Counted from the stretch's first letter, positions 1 through 6,503 are shown. The stretch is 7,839 nt of DNA from Candidatus Bathyarchaeota archaeon ex4484_135 (GCA_002255025.1 NJEJ01000043.1:1-7839), one strand, 5' to 3'. Notes: generated by a model not told the origin, from the letters alone. Numbers and translations: made by a program.

Positions 1-87
1 TTGAGGTCGGGCCAGACGGGGGGAATAAGGCTTTCGTCTCGTCCGGATAGCCTTAAGTCATGAGGCCTCTTATGTGAGGCCCGGGAG
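1..87. other. Upstream lead-in to tldD; possible 3' end of a previous gene
   Basis: No complete gene fits here. The third forward frame is open from the window edge and closes with TAG at 48-50 (reading ...GGNKAFVSSG), and the first frame closes with TGA at 61-63. Either could be the last codons of an upstream plus-strand gene, but too little is present to decide. Between 50 and 88 there is a short AT-richer stretch (CTTAAG at 52-57) roughly 31-36 bases before the tldD ATG, which could be a weak TATA element for a nearly leaderless transcript. A short palindrome, GAGGCCTC, lies at 62-69. GTGAGG at 74-79 is the only ribosome-binding-like sequence before the ATG. Confidence 0.3.
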
Positions 88-1503
88 ATGGGCTTGTCGG
101 AGCTAGTACCCGAAGATGTCCTCGAGGGCCTCATGGAGGCTTGGTCGAAGAAAGGGGCTTCCTACGTGGAGTGCCGTGCTGAGGTTGAGAAGAGGACGGT
201 CATAGAGGTGAGGGACCGTGAGGTCAGGAGGCTTGACTTCGGTATATCAGCTGGCCTGGCCCTCAGGGCCCTCGTTGAGGGCAAAATGCACTTCCTGACT
301 TTTTCTCTGGACGAGGCAGATGTCCCGAAGGCTAAGTCGGAGGAAGTCCTGCCCGATAAGGCCTGGATAACTAAGTCCTCGCTAGCTGAGGTCGAGCCGG
401 TCCGTGATGAGGTCAGGATAAGGCCTGCCAAGGCACCTGTGGAGGTCCCGGTTGAGGAAAAGCTCGAAATGGCTATGGAGGCCCATAAGGCCTGTTTCTC
501 AGAAGGCGTGAAGACGGCCTCGACCTTGTACATGGACTTCACCATCACGAAGCGTATAGTGACGAGCGAGGGGACAGACGTCATCATGGAGCTCCCCTAT
601 GCTTTGGTGAGGCACGAGGCCACGGCCGAGGTAGAAGGCCGCTTGAACAGCCACAGGGCCGTGTGGGGCGTGTTAGGCGGCCTAGAGCTGGTGGAGCCTG
701 AGGAGGTCATCAAGATGGGGGAGGAGACTGGCCGTAAGGCAGTTGAAGGTGCCAAGGCCAGGAGGTGTCCTTCCGGCAAGTTCAGGGTCGTGGTGGACGG
801 GGACCTGAACCACCTGCTGGCCCACGAGGCCCTGGGGCACGGTGCTGAAGCTGACTCGCTTAGGATAGGCAGCATGCTGAAGGGCAAGATGGGCAAGGCC
901 GTCGGGAGCCCCCTGATAAACGTGGTCGACGACGGCCGCTTCGAGCTTGAGGGCGTCAAGGGCTTCGGCTGGATACCTTATGACGACGAGGGTATCTCCA
1001 CGGGCCGGACGGTCATAATAGAACGTGGGGTCCTGAGGTCCTACATGACGGACAGGACGACCGCCTCGGAATTTGGCCTCCCGCTCACGGGGAACGCAAG
1101 AGCCCAGGATTGGGCCCACCCACCCATAGTGAGGATGAGGAACACCTTCATAGAGCCTTCCTCGCCCGGGGAAGCCATGTCTAACGAGGAACTCCTCGAG
1201 GTCCTGCGGAACGGCCTCCTGCTGAAGACGGGACGCGGGGGCCAGGTGGACCCGATACGCGGGACCTTCACCTTCGGCGTCCAGGAGGTCTACAACGTCG
1301 AGAAGGGCGAGATCAAGGAACGCCTGTCCAGCACGAGCATATCGGGCAATATCCTCGTGGTCCTGAAGAAGATAGGGGGCGTGGGCAGGGAGTTTGACAG
1401 GCCCCAGATATCGGCTGGCTTCTGCGGGAAGCAAATGCAGAGGGTCCCGGTAGGCGTCTCAGGGCCCTGGCTCCTGATAGAAGAGATGTTGGTGGGTGGT
1501 TGA
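88..1503 (+). CDS. tldD: TldD, zinc metalloprotease subunit of the TldD/TldE complex
   Basis: Catalytic half of the TldD-TldE (PmbA) heterodimer, a cytoplasmic zinc protease known from Escherichia coli to process microcin B17, CcdA and unfolded peptides; the archaeal substrates are unknown. The 471-residue protein has the full family pattern. The zinc-binding HExxxH is HEALGH (His246, Glu247, His251), followed by GAEAD. A central block has YDDEG (298-302) and IERGVLRSYMTD (311-322), then PLTGNAR (332-338). The late Cys ligand, Cys446, sits in FCGKQMQRVPVG. The N-terminal domain (about 10-230) fits the family substrate-channel domain. Length is close to bacterial TldD. The ATG at 88 has a weak GTGAGG upstream, and an in-frame alternative is not obvious. 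It is followed after one base by tldE, so the pair is almost certainly one operon. Family assignment is very secure; physiological role is not. Confidence 0.96.
   Translation: MGLSELVPEDVLEGLMEAWSKKGASYVECRAEVEKRTVIEVRDREVRRLDFGISAGLALRALVEGKMHFLTFSLDEADVPKAKSEEVLPDKAWITKSSLAEVEPVRDEVRIRPAKAPVEVPVEEKLEMAMEAHKACFSEGVKTASTLYMDFTITKRIVTSEGTDVIMELPYALVRHEATAEVEGRLNSHRAVWGVLGGLELVEPEEVIKMGEETGRKAVEGAKARRCPSGKFRVVVDGDLNHLLAHEALGHGAEADSLRIGSMLKGKMGKAVGSPLINVVDDGRFELEGVKGFGWIPYDDEGISTGRTVIIERGVLRSYMTDRTTASEFGLPLTGNARAQDWAHPPIVRMRNTFIEPSSPGEAMSNEELLEVLRNGLLLKTGRGGQVDPIRGTFTFGVQEVYNVEKGEIKERLSSTSISGNILVVLKKIGGVGREFDRPQISAGFCGKQMQRVPVGVSGPWLLIEEMLVGG
1495..1500 (+). promoter_or_regulatory. Shine-Dalgarno-like GGTGGT that decides the tldE start
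   Basis: GGTGGT lies inside the last codons of tldD, four bases before ATG 1505. It can pair with the 3' end of archaeal 16S rRNA (complement GGTGAT) with one G:U wobble. A GTG within it (1496) would open the same frame three codons earlier, but the same GGTGGT-N4-ATG arrangement before the gene at 6566 argues that this is the binding site and the ATG is the start. Confidence 0.5.
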
Positions 1504-1504
1504 G

Positions 1505-2956
1505 ATGTCGGTCCGTGGGCTTGACCTGAGGGAGGCGGTCGAACACGCCCTGAGGCACGGGGAGAAGATAGGGGCCTATCAGGTCGAGGCCCTGGCCTGC
1601 CGGGTTAAGGAAGTGCTCCTCAGGGTCATGAAGGCCATACCGTCCGTGAGCACGAACTACACGTCTGGCTTGGCCGTGAGGGTCACCACGAGGAACAACG
1701 TGGGCTTCGCCTTCACGACCAGTCTGAGGCTGAGTTTCATAGAAGATGCCGTTGAGAAAGCCCTGGCAAATGCTAAGGCGAAGGGCAGGGATGAGTACTT
1801 CAGGTCTTTACCGCCTCCCATGGAGACCCCGGAACTCGAGGTCAAGCCAGACGAGCATATATCGGCCATAACAAAGGCCGACCTGCTCAATTATTACGGC
1901 ACCATGAAAGACATCGTGGAGGGCTCCGGCAAGAAGGTGGCCTTGGTCGGGGGCGGCATGTGGGCCGTCGATGGGGCCTTCGTCCTGGCTAACTCGCTTG
2001 GCATCTCCTTTGAGGCCCGCAGGACTATCTTCTCGGCCTCGGCCTTCGGCTTGGCGAGGGACGAGATACCGCCTGCGGAAGGCTGGGAGTCCATAGTAAC
2101 GGATAAGCTGGACGAGTTCTCGCCGGAGGAAATGGCCGAGAAGGTCGTGGAAGAAGTATGCGATTTCAAGAGGGCCAAGGAGGTCGAGCTGAAGGGTGAT
2201 TTAGATCTCGTCTTCAGGCCCGAGGCCGTATCAGACATGATGTGGATCCTCACGGAGGCCTTCAGAGCTGATAACGTGGACCGGGGGGCCACGCCCTTTG
2301 GCCGGGATAAGATAGGCCAGCAGGTGGCCAGCGAGGCTCTGTCCATCTTCGATGACCCGAGGAGCCCTGAGAACCCGGCCAGGGCATCGAGGGACATGGA
2401 GGGCGTCCCCACGAGGCGTGTTGCCCTCATAGAACGTGGGGTCCTGAAGGAACACCTGACGGACTACTACTACGCCCTGAAGTGGGGCGTCCAGCCGACG
2501 GGGAGCTGCACTAGACCTTGGCCGAGGCTCGTGGGGGCAGCCCCATCTGTCGACCACTTGTTCCTGCAGATAAGGGGCAAAGAAGAGGCACCGTTAGAGG
2601 AGCTGATAGGTGATGTGAAGAAGGGCTTCCTCATAAGGGACGTGATGGGCGTCCACCAATCCGACTTCAGGAGCGGGAGGTTCAGCTTGCCCGCATCGGG
2701 CTGGCTCATAGAGGACGGCGAGGTCAGGAAGCCCGTGCTGAGGCTCATGATAAGCGGGACCATGCCGGAGCTGCTGAACAAGGTCGACTTGGTCTCGAAG
2801 GAGCGTAAGAAGTTCTTCGGCCTGACAAGAGGCAACTTCCCAGCCCTGAGGGCCAGGGGTGTCCACGTCGTAGCCATGAAATCCCCCCTGAGGCACAGGA
2901 TATCCATGAGGATAGCAAATCTCCTGGCCAGGCTCGGAATAATTAAGGTCATCTAG
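1505..2956 (+). CDS. tldE: TldE/PmbA, non-catalytic partner of TldD
   Basis: PmbA/TldE-family subunit, 483 residues from ATG 1505. It is homologous to TldD but lacks the zinc site: where TldD has HEALGH, this protein reads TEAFRA (about 250-255) within the same WILTEAFRADNV context, as expected for the subunit that shapes the substrate chamber rather than cutting. Family marks in the C-terminal half are IERGVLKEHLTDYYYA (about 309-324), QPTGS, SDFRSGRFSL followed by ASGWLIEDGEV (386-407) and ISGTMPELL (417-424). About 25 residues follow the usual family end (after VVAMKSP) and form a basic, hydrophobic tail ending LARLGIIKVI; this looks like a lineage-specific extension. The gene starts one base after the tldD stop, so co-translation is likely. 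Its TAG shares the bases CTAG with the stop of the convergent gene. GTG 1496 is an alternative start giving three more residues. Confidence 0.94.
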   Translation: MSVRGLDLREAVEHALRHGEKIGAYQVEALACRVKEVLLRVMKAIPSVSTNYTSGLAVRVTTRNNVGFAFTTSLRLSFIEDAVEKALANAKAKGRDEYFRSLPPPMETPELEVKPDEHISAITKADLLNYYGTMKDIVEGSGKKVALVGGGMWAVDGAFVLANSLGISFEARRTIFSASAFGLARDEIPPAEGWESIVTDKLDEFSPEEMAEKVVEEVCDFKRAKEVELKGDLDLVFRPEAVSDMMWILTEAFRADNVDRGATPFGRDKIGQQVASEALSIFDDPRSPENPARASRDMEGVPTRRVALIERGVLKEHLTDYYYALKWGVQPTGSCTRPWPRLVGAAPSVDHLFLQIRGKEEAPLEELIGDVKKGFLIRDVMGVHQSDFRSGRFSLPASGWLIEDGEVRKPVLRLMISGTMPELLNKVDLVSKERKKFFGLTRGNFPALRARGVHVVAMKSPLRHRISMRIANLLARLGIIKVI

Positions 2957-3711
2957 CTCCTACGGCGTCTTTCCCTCCTCCTTTTTCTCCTCCGCTGCTC
3001 AGGTAAGCCGGACACCACCACGAGCCTGTACTCGTCCGAGTGCTTGGCTAACAGGCCCCTCCTGACGAGCCCCTCTAGGACCGGCTTGAGCACCTCGATC
3101 CTGAGGCCGGTCAGAGAGGACAGCTCGTACGCTGTCAGGCCGGTGGGCTTCTCTAAGAAAGCCTCTAGGACGAGGGCTTCTAAACGTGGCATCTCCCTGA
3201 TGGCAGACGGCATGAAGTAGATAGTAGTGTGATCTCTCACGAGCCTGAAGGCCAGGCCCTGCTTGCAGTACCACCTGAGCAGTTCTTCTGCTTCTTCTAC
3301 GCTCACCCTTAGGCGTTCGGAGGCGAAGGACATGGTCATTATGCCCCCGTAGTTCGTCCAGAGGTCTGCTAGCCTCACAAGCTTCTCGTAAGATGGCTTT
3401 TTCTCCCTCACTAATAGAGGGGCTATCAGAGCCACGCCCATAAGGGCCAGGCCGACGATACAGGGCAGGTCAATCCAGAAGAAGGACGTGCCCAAGAGGG
3501 CTATGGCCCCGCTCGAGGCCAGCACGGCCTTAAGCGATGACCTAACGGACCTGTAGGCAAAGGTCATGAAGGCCGACAGGCAGAGGCCGAGGAGGAAGGA
3601 GGCCAGCACGGCTGCATCCGGCTCCATCACGTTCACGAGCATGCAGAATAAGGCCCAGCATGATGCGGAGAACGTGGCGGTACCGCACGCGATGGCCTGG
3701 CCTTTTTCCAA
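2953..3711 (-). CDS. Unrecognised four-helix membrane protein with tandem winged-helix-like domains and poly-Arg tail
   Basis: 252 residues, not matched to a named family. Four hydrophobic segments fill the first 101 residues (about 8-27, 33-53, 62-80, 83-101). Two predicted cytoplasmic helix-turn-helix units follow. The first, about 106-168, has RVSVEEAEELLRWYCKQGLA and then a short strand TTIYFM like a wing. The second, about 174-234, is a clearer winged helix with TAYELSSLTGLRIEVLKPVL as the HTH and YRLVVV as the wing. The end is strongly basic (QRRRKRRRERRRRS). A membrane-tethered DNA-binding regulator is the simplest reading, but this is inference. The start is TTG at 3711; an upstream ATG (3716) is out of frame and closes after about 29 codons. 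No Shine-Dalgarno is visible, and the ATTTAAAT box centred about 29 bases upstream suggests a nearly leaderless transcript. The gene is divergent from the helicase gene and overlaps tldE tail-to-tail by four bases. Confidence 0.8.
   Translation of the reverse strand: MEKGQAIACGTATFSASCWALFCMLVNVMEPDAAVLASFLLGLCLSAFMTFAYRSVRSSLKAVLASSGAIALLGTSFFWIDLPCIVGLALMGVALIAPLLVREKKPSYEKLVRLADLWTNYGGIMTMSFASERLRVSVEEAEELLRWYCKQGLAFRLVRDHTTIYFMPSAIREMPRLEALVLEAFLEKPTGLTAYELSSLTGLRIEVLKPVLEGLVRRGLLAKHSDEYRLVVVSGLPEQRRRKRRRERRRRS
2968..2993 (+). terminator. Pyrimidine/T-rich tract just after tldE, likely terminator
   Basis: Every base from 2968 to 2993 is a pyrimidine, with TTTTT at 2982-2986, beginning 12 bases after the tldE stop. 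Archaeal transcription commonly ends at such U-rich tracts without a hairpin. The same DNA read on the minus strand encodes the arginine-rich end of the convergent gene, so the tract may be present for coding reasons alone. Termination is inferred from position and composition. Confidence 0.4.
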
Positions 3712-3736
3712 CCCATGTTAAAAACTCGCGGCCGAT

Positions 3737-3744
3737 ATTTAAAT
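3737..3744. promoter_or_regulatory. Palindromic TATA box ATTTAAAT between divergent genes
   Basis: ATTTAAAT is a self-complementary archaeal TATA-like box in a GC-rich region. On the minus strand its centre is about 29 bases from the TTG of the membrane/winged-helix gene, the spacing expected for a leaderless or nearly leaderless transcript. On the plus strand it would start a helicase transcript with a leader of roughly 50 bases. It may therefore serve either or both directions. Confidence 0.6.
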
Positions 3745-3773
3745 GATAGTCCGGCCAGACCTGTAGGACCAGG

Positions 3774-3780
3774 TTATTAA
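3774..3780 (+). promoter_or_regulatory. Second TATA-like element (TTATTAA) before the helicase gene
   Basis: TTATTAA lies about 26 bases before the GGAGG ribosome site at 3803. A start of transcription near 3801-3804 would give a very short leader carrying that site. It is an alternative to the ATTTAAAT box for the plus-strand operon. Confidence 0.35.
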
Positions 3781-3802
3781 GGAGCCTCAGGCCAGCCCAG
3801 AG

Positions 3803-3807
3803 GGAGG
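3803..3807 (+). promoter_or_regulatory. Shine-Dalgarno GGAGG selecting a TTG start for the helicase
   Basis: GGAGG lies 10 bases before TTG 3818 and supports this non-ATG start. The frame is closed upstream by TAG at 3764-3766. The same GGAGG-N10-TTG spacing precedes the next gene at 5782. Confidence 0.65.
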
Positions 3808-3817
3808 ACAAGGCCTA

Positions 3818-5785
3818 TTGGCCGAGGCAAGGCCCGAGGACTACTTCCCTTACCCGGAGTTCAGGAGGTACCAACGCGAGGTCATCTCGTTCGCCTACGA
3901 GGTCATGTCGAAGGGCCGGATAGGGCTCGTACACGCACCTTGTGGGATAGGGAAGAGCATAGCCGTCCTGACGGCCTTCCTCATGGCCAAGGACGCCTGC
4001 CTGGGCGATGATGCCAAGCTCATGGTCCTGACGAGGACGAAGGCCCAGCTCGAGATATACGTGCGTGAGGTCAGGAGGCTGAGGGAGGAGAAGGGCGTAG
4101 CCCTGAGGGCAGCCATCTTCGCCAGCAGGCAGGACATGTGCCCCTTGAGGCTCGAGTCGGAGGCCCTCGCGAGGGCGAGGTACAAGGACTTCCTCAGGAT
4201 CTGCAAGGAGCTGAGGAAGGGGTCCGGGGCCATCTGCCCGTACTATGAGGACACCTACGGCCCCAAGATGAGGCTGAGCTCGAAGGGCCTGGCGGCCCTC
4301 AGGGCCCTTTTGGACAGGGGTGCTGTCCTCCCGAGCGAGGCCATTGAGATATGCCGGGACCTGGGCGTCTGTGCTTACGAGGTCGTGAAGTGCTCGGCCC
4401 GGAAGGCAGACATCATGGTCGGGAACTACAACTACCTGCTCCTCAGGCCCGTCAGGGAGGCCATCCTATGGCGTTTCGGGGCCGACCTGCCCGAGCTGAA
4501 CTGCGTCATAGACGAGGCACATAACGTTGACAAGTGGGCCGTCGACGTCATGTCGGACGAGATATCGAGTACCTCCTTCAGGAGGGCCGTGAAGGAAGCA
4601 GATGAGTACGCCGTCGAGGACAAGGGGCTGATGGCCCTCATGGCCGAGATGGTGGACAAAATGGGCTCGGAGACCTACAAGCTCTACGGGCCCGAGTACG
4701 AACGCCTCATCGACCTGGACGTGCTGGCCGACCTGCTTTTGGCCGAGTTAGGCTTCACGAGCGAGAGGGTGCTGCTGTCCTTCCTGAGGTTCCTCGAGGA
4801 AGAAGGGGACAAGATAAGGCTCTCGAGGGCTGAGCAAGGGCAGCCGCCCGTTTCCTACGTGGGCCGCTGTGCTTCCTTCCTCATTGACTTCCTGAAGCTC
4901 AGGGGACGTGAGTTTGCCCATTACTCGCTTGCCTTAGAGAGGGACGGGCAGGTTAGGGGCCGGATAGGCGTGAGATGCCTGGACCCATCCATGGCGACCG
5001 ACATGCTTAACGACCTGAGGTCGCTCGTGATGATGAGCGGTACGCTCTGGGACCCAGATTACTACGTGGAGGTCCTCGGCCTCGACAGGGAACGCACGGA
5101 CTTCCTCAGGGTCCCCAGCCCGTTTCCCCGGTCGAATAGGCTCCTGCTCGTGGACAAGGCTGTCTCGACCAAGTACGAGCTCAGGAGCGAATCCGAGTTC
5201 GACATGATAGCGAGGAGGCTTGACGTCCTCATAAAAGCCATAGGAGGCCGGGTGGCCGTCTACTTCCCCTCTTACGAGATAATGAAGGCCATCTTAGAAC
5301 GCCTCAGGCCAGACCTGCCCTACTTGGCCGAGGACAGGAGGACGAAGGTCGAGGACGTGCTGGCCTTCCTGTCGGCCCACGATAAGTGCATCCTCTTCGG
5401 CGTGGCCAGAGGCAAGGTCAGCGAGGGAGTTGACCTATCCGCTGGCGGGAGGGGCCTCCTCTCGGGCGTCATAATAGTCGGCCTGCCCTACCCGAAGAAG
5501 ACAGGTCTTCAGGAAGCTCTCACGGCCTACTTCGAGGAGAAATTCGGCCGGAAGGGCTGGCACTACGCCAACAGGGTCCCCTGCCTCGTGGCCCTAGCAC
5601 AATCGGCGGGCAGGCTGCGGAGGAGCGAGCACGACAGGGGCGTGGTGGTCATAATGGACAAGAGGGCCGCTGGCCAGTTCAAGCGTTACTTACCCAGGGA
5701 TTGGAAGGCCGATATGAAGGCCAGCCAGAACCTAGAGGCCCTCGTGGAGGCCATAAGGAAGTTCATGGAGGACCAGCAGCTTTGA
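3818..5785 (+). CDS. XPD/Rad3-family Fe-S cluster DNA helicase (superfamily 2)
   Basis: ATP-dependent 5'-3' DNA helicase of the XPD/Rad3/DinG type, 655 residues, cytosolic, likely in DNA repair or removal of DNA structures. Visible motifs in order: FRRYQREVI (15-23, Q-like); Walker A APCGIGKS (40-47); Ia with LTRTKAQ (71-77); DEAH box VIDEAH (230-235); motif III MMSGTL (405-410); IV VAVYFPSYE (479-487); V FGVARGKVSEGVDL (527-540); VI QSAGRLRRSEHDRG (595-608). Between Ia and DEAH lie four likely cluster ligands, Cys108 (RQDMCPL), Cys129 (RICKEL), Cys140 (ICPYYED) and Cys185 (VCAYE), followed by the typical GNYNYLL. The region about 245-390 fits the Arch domain. It is longer than crystallised archaeal XPD (about 550 residues), and its Cys spacing is unlike Sulfolobus XPD. 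TTG start with GGAGG upstream. It overlaps the next gene by four bases. Confidence 0.94.
   Translation: MAEARPEDYFPYPEFRRYQREVISFAYEVMSKGRIGLVHAPCGIGKSIAVLTAFLMAKDACLGDDAKLMVLTRTKAQLEIYVREVRRLREEKGVALRAAIFASRQDMCPLRLESEALARARYKDFLRICKELRKGSGAICPYYEDTYGPKMRLSSKGLAALRALLDRGAVLPSEAIEICRDLGVCAYEVVKCSARKADIMVGNYNYLLLRPVREAILWRFGADLPELNCVIDEAHNVDKWAVDVMSDEISSTSFRRAVKEADEYAVEDKGLMALMAEMVDKMGSETYKLYGPEYERLIDLDVLADLLLAELGFTSERVLLSFLRFLEEEGDKIRLSRAEQGQPPVSYVGRCASFLIDFLKLRGREFAHYSLALERDGQVRGRIGVRCLDPSMATDMLNDLRSLVMMSGTLWDPDYYVEVLGLDRERTDFLRVPSPFPRSNRLLLVDKAVSTKYELRSESEFDMIARRLDVLIKAIGGRVAVYFPSYEIMKAILERLRPDLPYLAEDRRTKVEDVLAFLSAHDKCILFGVARGKVSEGVDLSAGGRGLLSGVIIVGLPYPKKTGLQEALTAYFEEKFGRKGWHYANRVPCLVALAQSAGRLRRSEHDRGVVVIMDKRAAGQFKRYLPRDWKADMKASQNLEALVEAIRKFMEDQQL
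5767..5771 (+). promoter_or_regulatory. Shine-Dalgarno GGAGG inside the helicase gene, for the Dph6 gene
   Basis: GGAGG within the final codons of the helicase gene lies 10 bases before TTG 5782, which supports that start over the earlier in-frame TTG at 5701. The earlier start would add 27 low-complexity residues (GRYEGQPEPRGPRGG...) that are only a frame-shifted reading of the helicase C-terminus. Confidence 0.6.
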
Positions 5786-6459
5786 GGCTGGCAGCCCTCA
5801 TATCGGGCGGCAAGGACAGCATGTTGGCCCTCCACCACGCGGTCTGGGAAGGCCATGAGGTAGCCTACCTGGTGGCCATGTTCCCCCAGCGGGCAGACAG
5901 CTGGATGTTCCACGTCCCCAACGTGCACCTCACGCCCTTGGTGGCGGAAGCCCTGGGCATACCGCTCGTGAAGGGCCTTACTTCAGGCCTGAAGGAACGC
6001 GAACTCGAGGACCTGAAGGCTGTCCTGGCTAAGTTAGACGTGGATGGCATTGTCTCAGGGCCTGTCCGCTCGAGGTACCAGAAGGAACGAATAGACCGCA
6101 TATGCCGGGACCTGGGCCTGGTCAGTTACGCCCCCCTGTGGGGCCGGGATGAGCTTGCCATCCTCAGGGAACTGGTCGAAGGAGGCTTTGAGGCCATCTT
6201 CGTGGGCGTCTTCGCCTATGGCCTAGATAGCTCTTGGCTCGGCCGCAGGCTAGATGAAGAGGCCATAAGGGACCTGCTGGCCCTGAGGGACCGTTATGAC
6301 ATTTCGTTAATTGGGGAAGGAGGCGAGTACGAAACGCTCGTCCTGGACGCACCGCTCTACCGGTCTAAGCTTGAGATAACGGACTACGAGGTCCTCTGGG
6401 ATGGTTACACGGGCGTCCTTAAGGTCCTCTCAGCCAGATTGGTGCCCAAACGGGGTTAG
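5782..6459 (+). CDS. dph6: Diphthine-ammonia ligase Dph6 (ATP-binding PP-loop family)
   Basis: Performs the last step of diphthamide synthesis: ATP-dependent amidation of diphthine on the conserved His of elongation factor aEF2. The 225-residue protein begins directly with the adenylation fold, RLAALISGGKDSMLALHHA, where SGGKDS (8-13) is the PP-loop that binds ATP. Other family blocks are SWMFHVPN (40-47), VSGPVRSRYQKERID (91-105), PLWGRD (118-123) and the highly characteristic GEGGEYETLVLDAP (178-191). The length matches single-domain archaeal members, which lack the RidA-like repeats of the yeast enzyme. The start TTG (5782-5784) overlaps the helicase TGA as TTGA, so translation is probably coupled. 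The functional link with a helicase is not obvious. Family assignment is strong; the exact enzymatic role rests on known homologues. Confidence 0.92.
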   Translation: MRLAALISGGKDSMLALHHAVWEGHEVAYLVAMFPQRADSWMFHVPNVHLTPLVAEALGIPLVKGLTSGLKERELEDLKAVLAKLDVDGIVSGPVRSRYQKERIDRICRDLGLVSYAPLWGRDELAILRELVEGGFEAIFVGVFAYGLDSSWLGRRLDEEAIRDLLALRDRYDISLIGEGGEYETLVLDAPLYRSKLEITDYEVLWDGYTGVLKVLSARLVPKRG

Positions 6460-6503
6460 CGATATCTTCAGCTGGCTCCTTCGAGATCCTTCTAACCATG
6501 TTC

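Noticed and set aside
682..1434. 250-codon minus-strand reading frame opposite tldD
   Set aside because: It lies fully opposite a gene with all TldD motifs, shows no recognisable domain, and long antisense frames are expected in GC-rich DNA with this codon bias.
1894..2430. 178-codon minus-strand frame opposite tldE
   Set aside because: Ser/Leu/Ala-rich translation with no motif, fully antisense to a secure gene.
2470..2952. 160-codon minus-strand frame opposite the end of tldE
   Set aside because: Antisense shadow in the same dense coding region; no ribosome site or domain.
3714..3716. ATG on the minus strand as start of the winged-helix membrane gene
   Set aside because: It is in another frame and closes after about 29 codons; TTG 3711 gives the intact first membrane segment.
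5701..5781. Upstream in-frame extension of Dph6 to TTG 5701
   Set aside because: The added residues are an out-of-frame reading of the helicase C-terminus, while TTG 5782 has GGAGG at N10 and starts right at the conserved ATP-binding fold.
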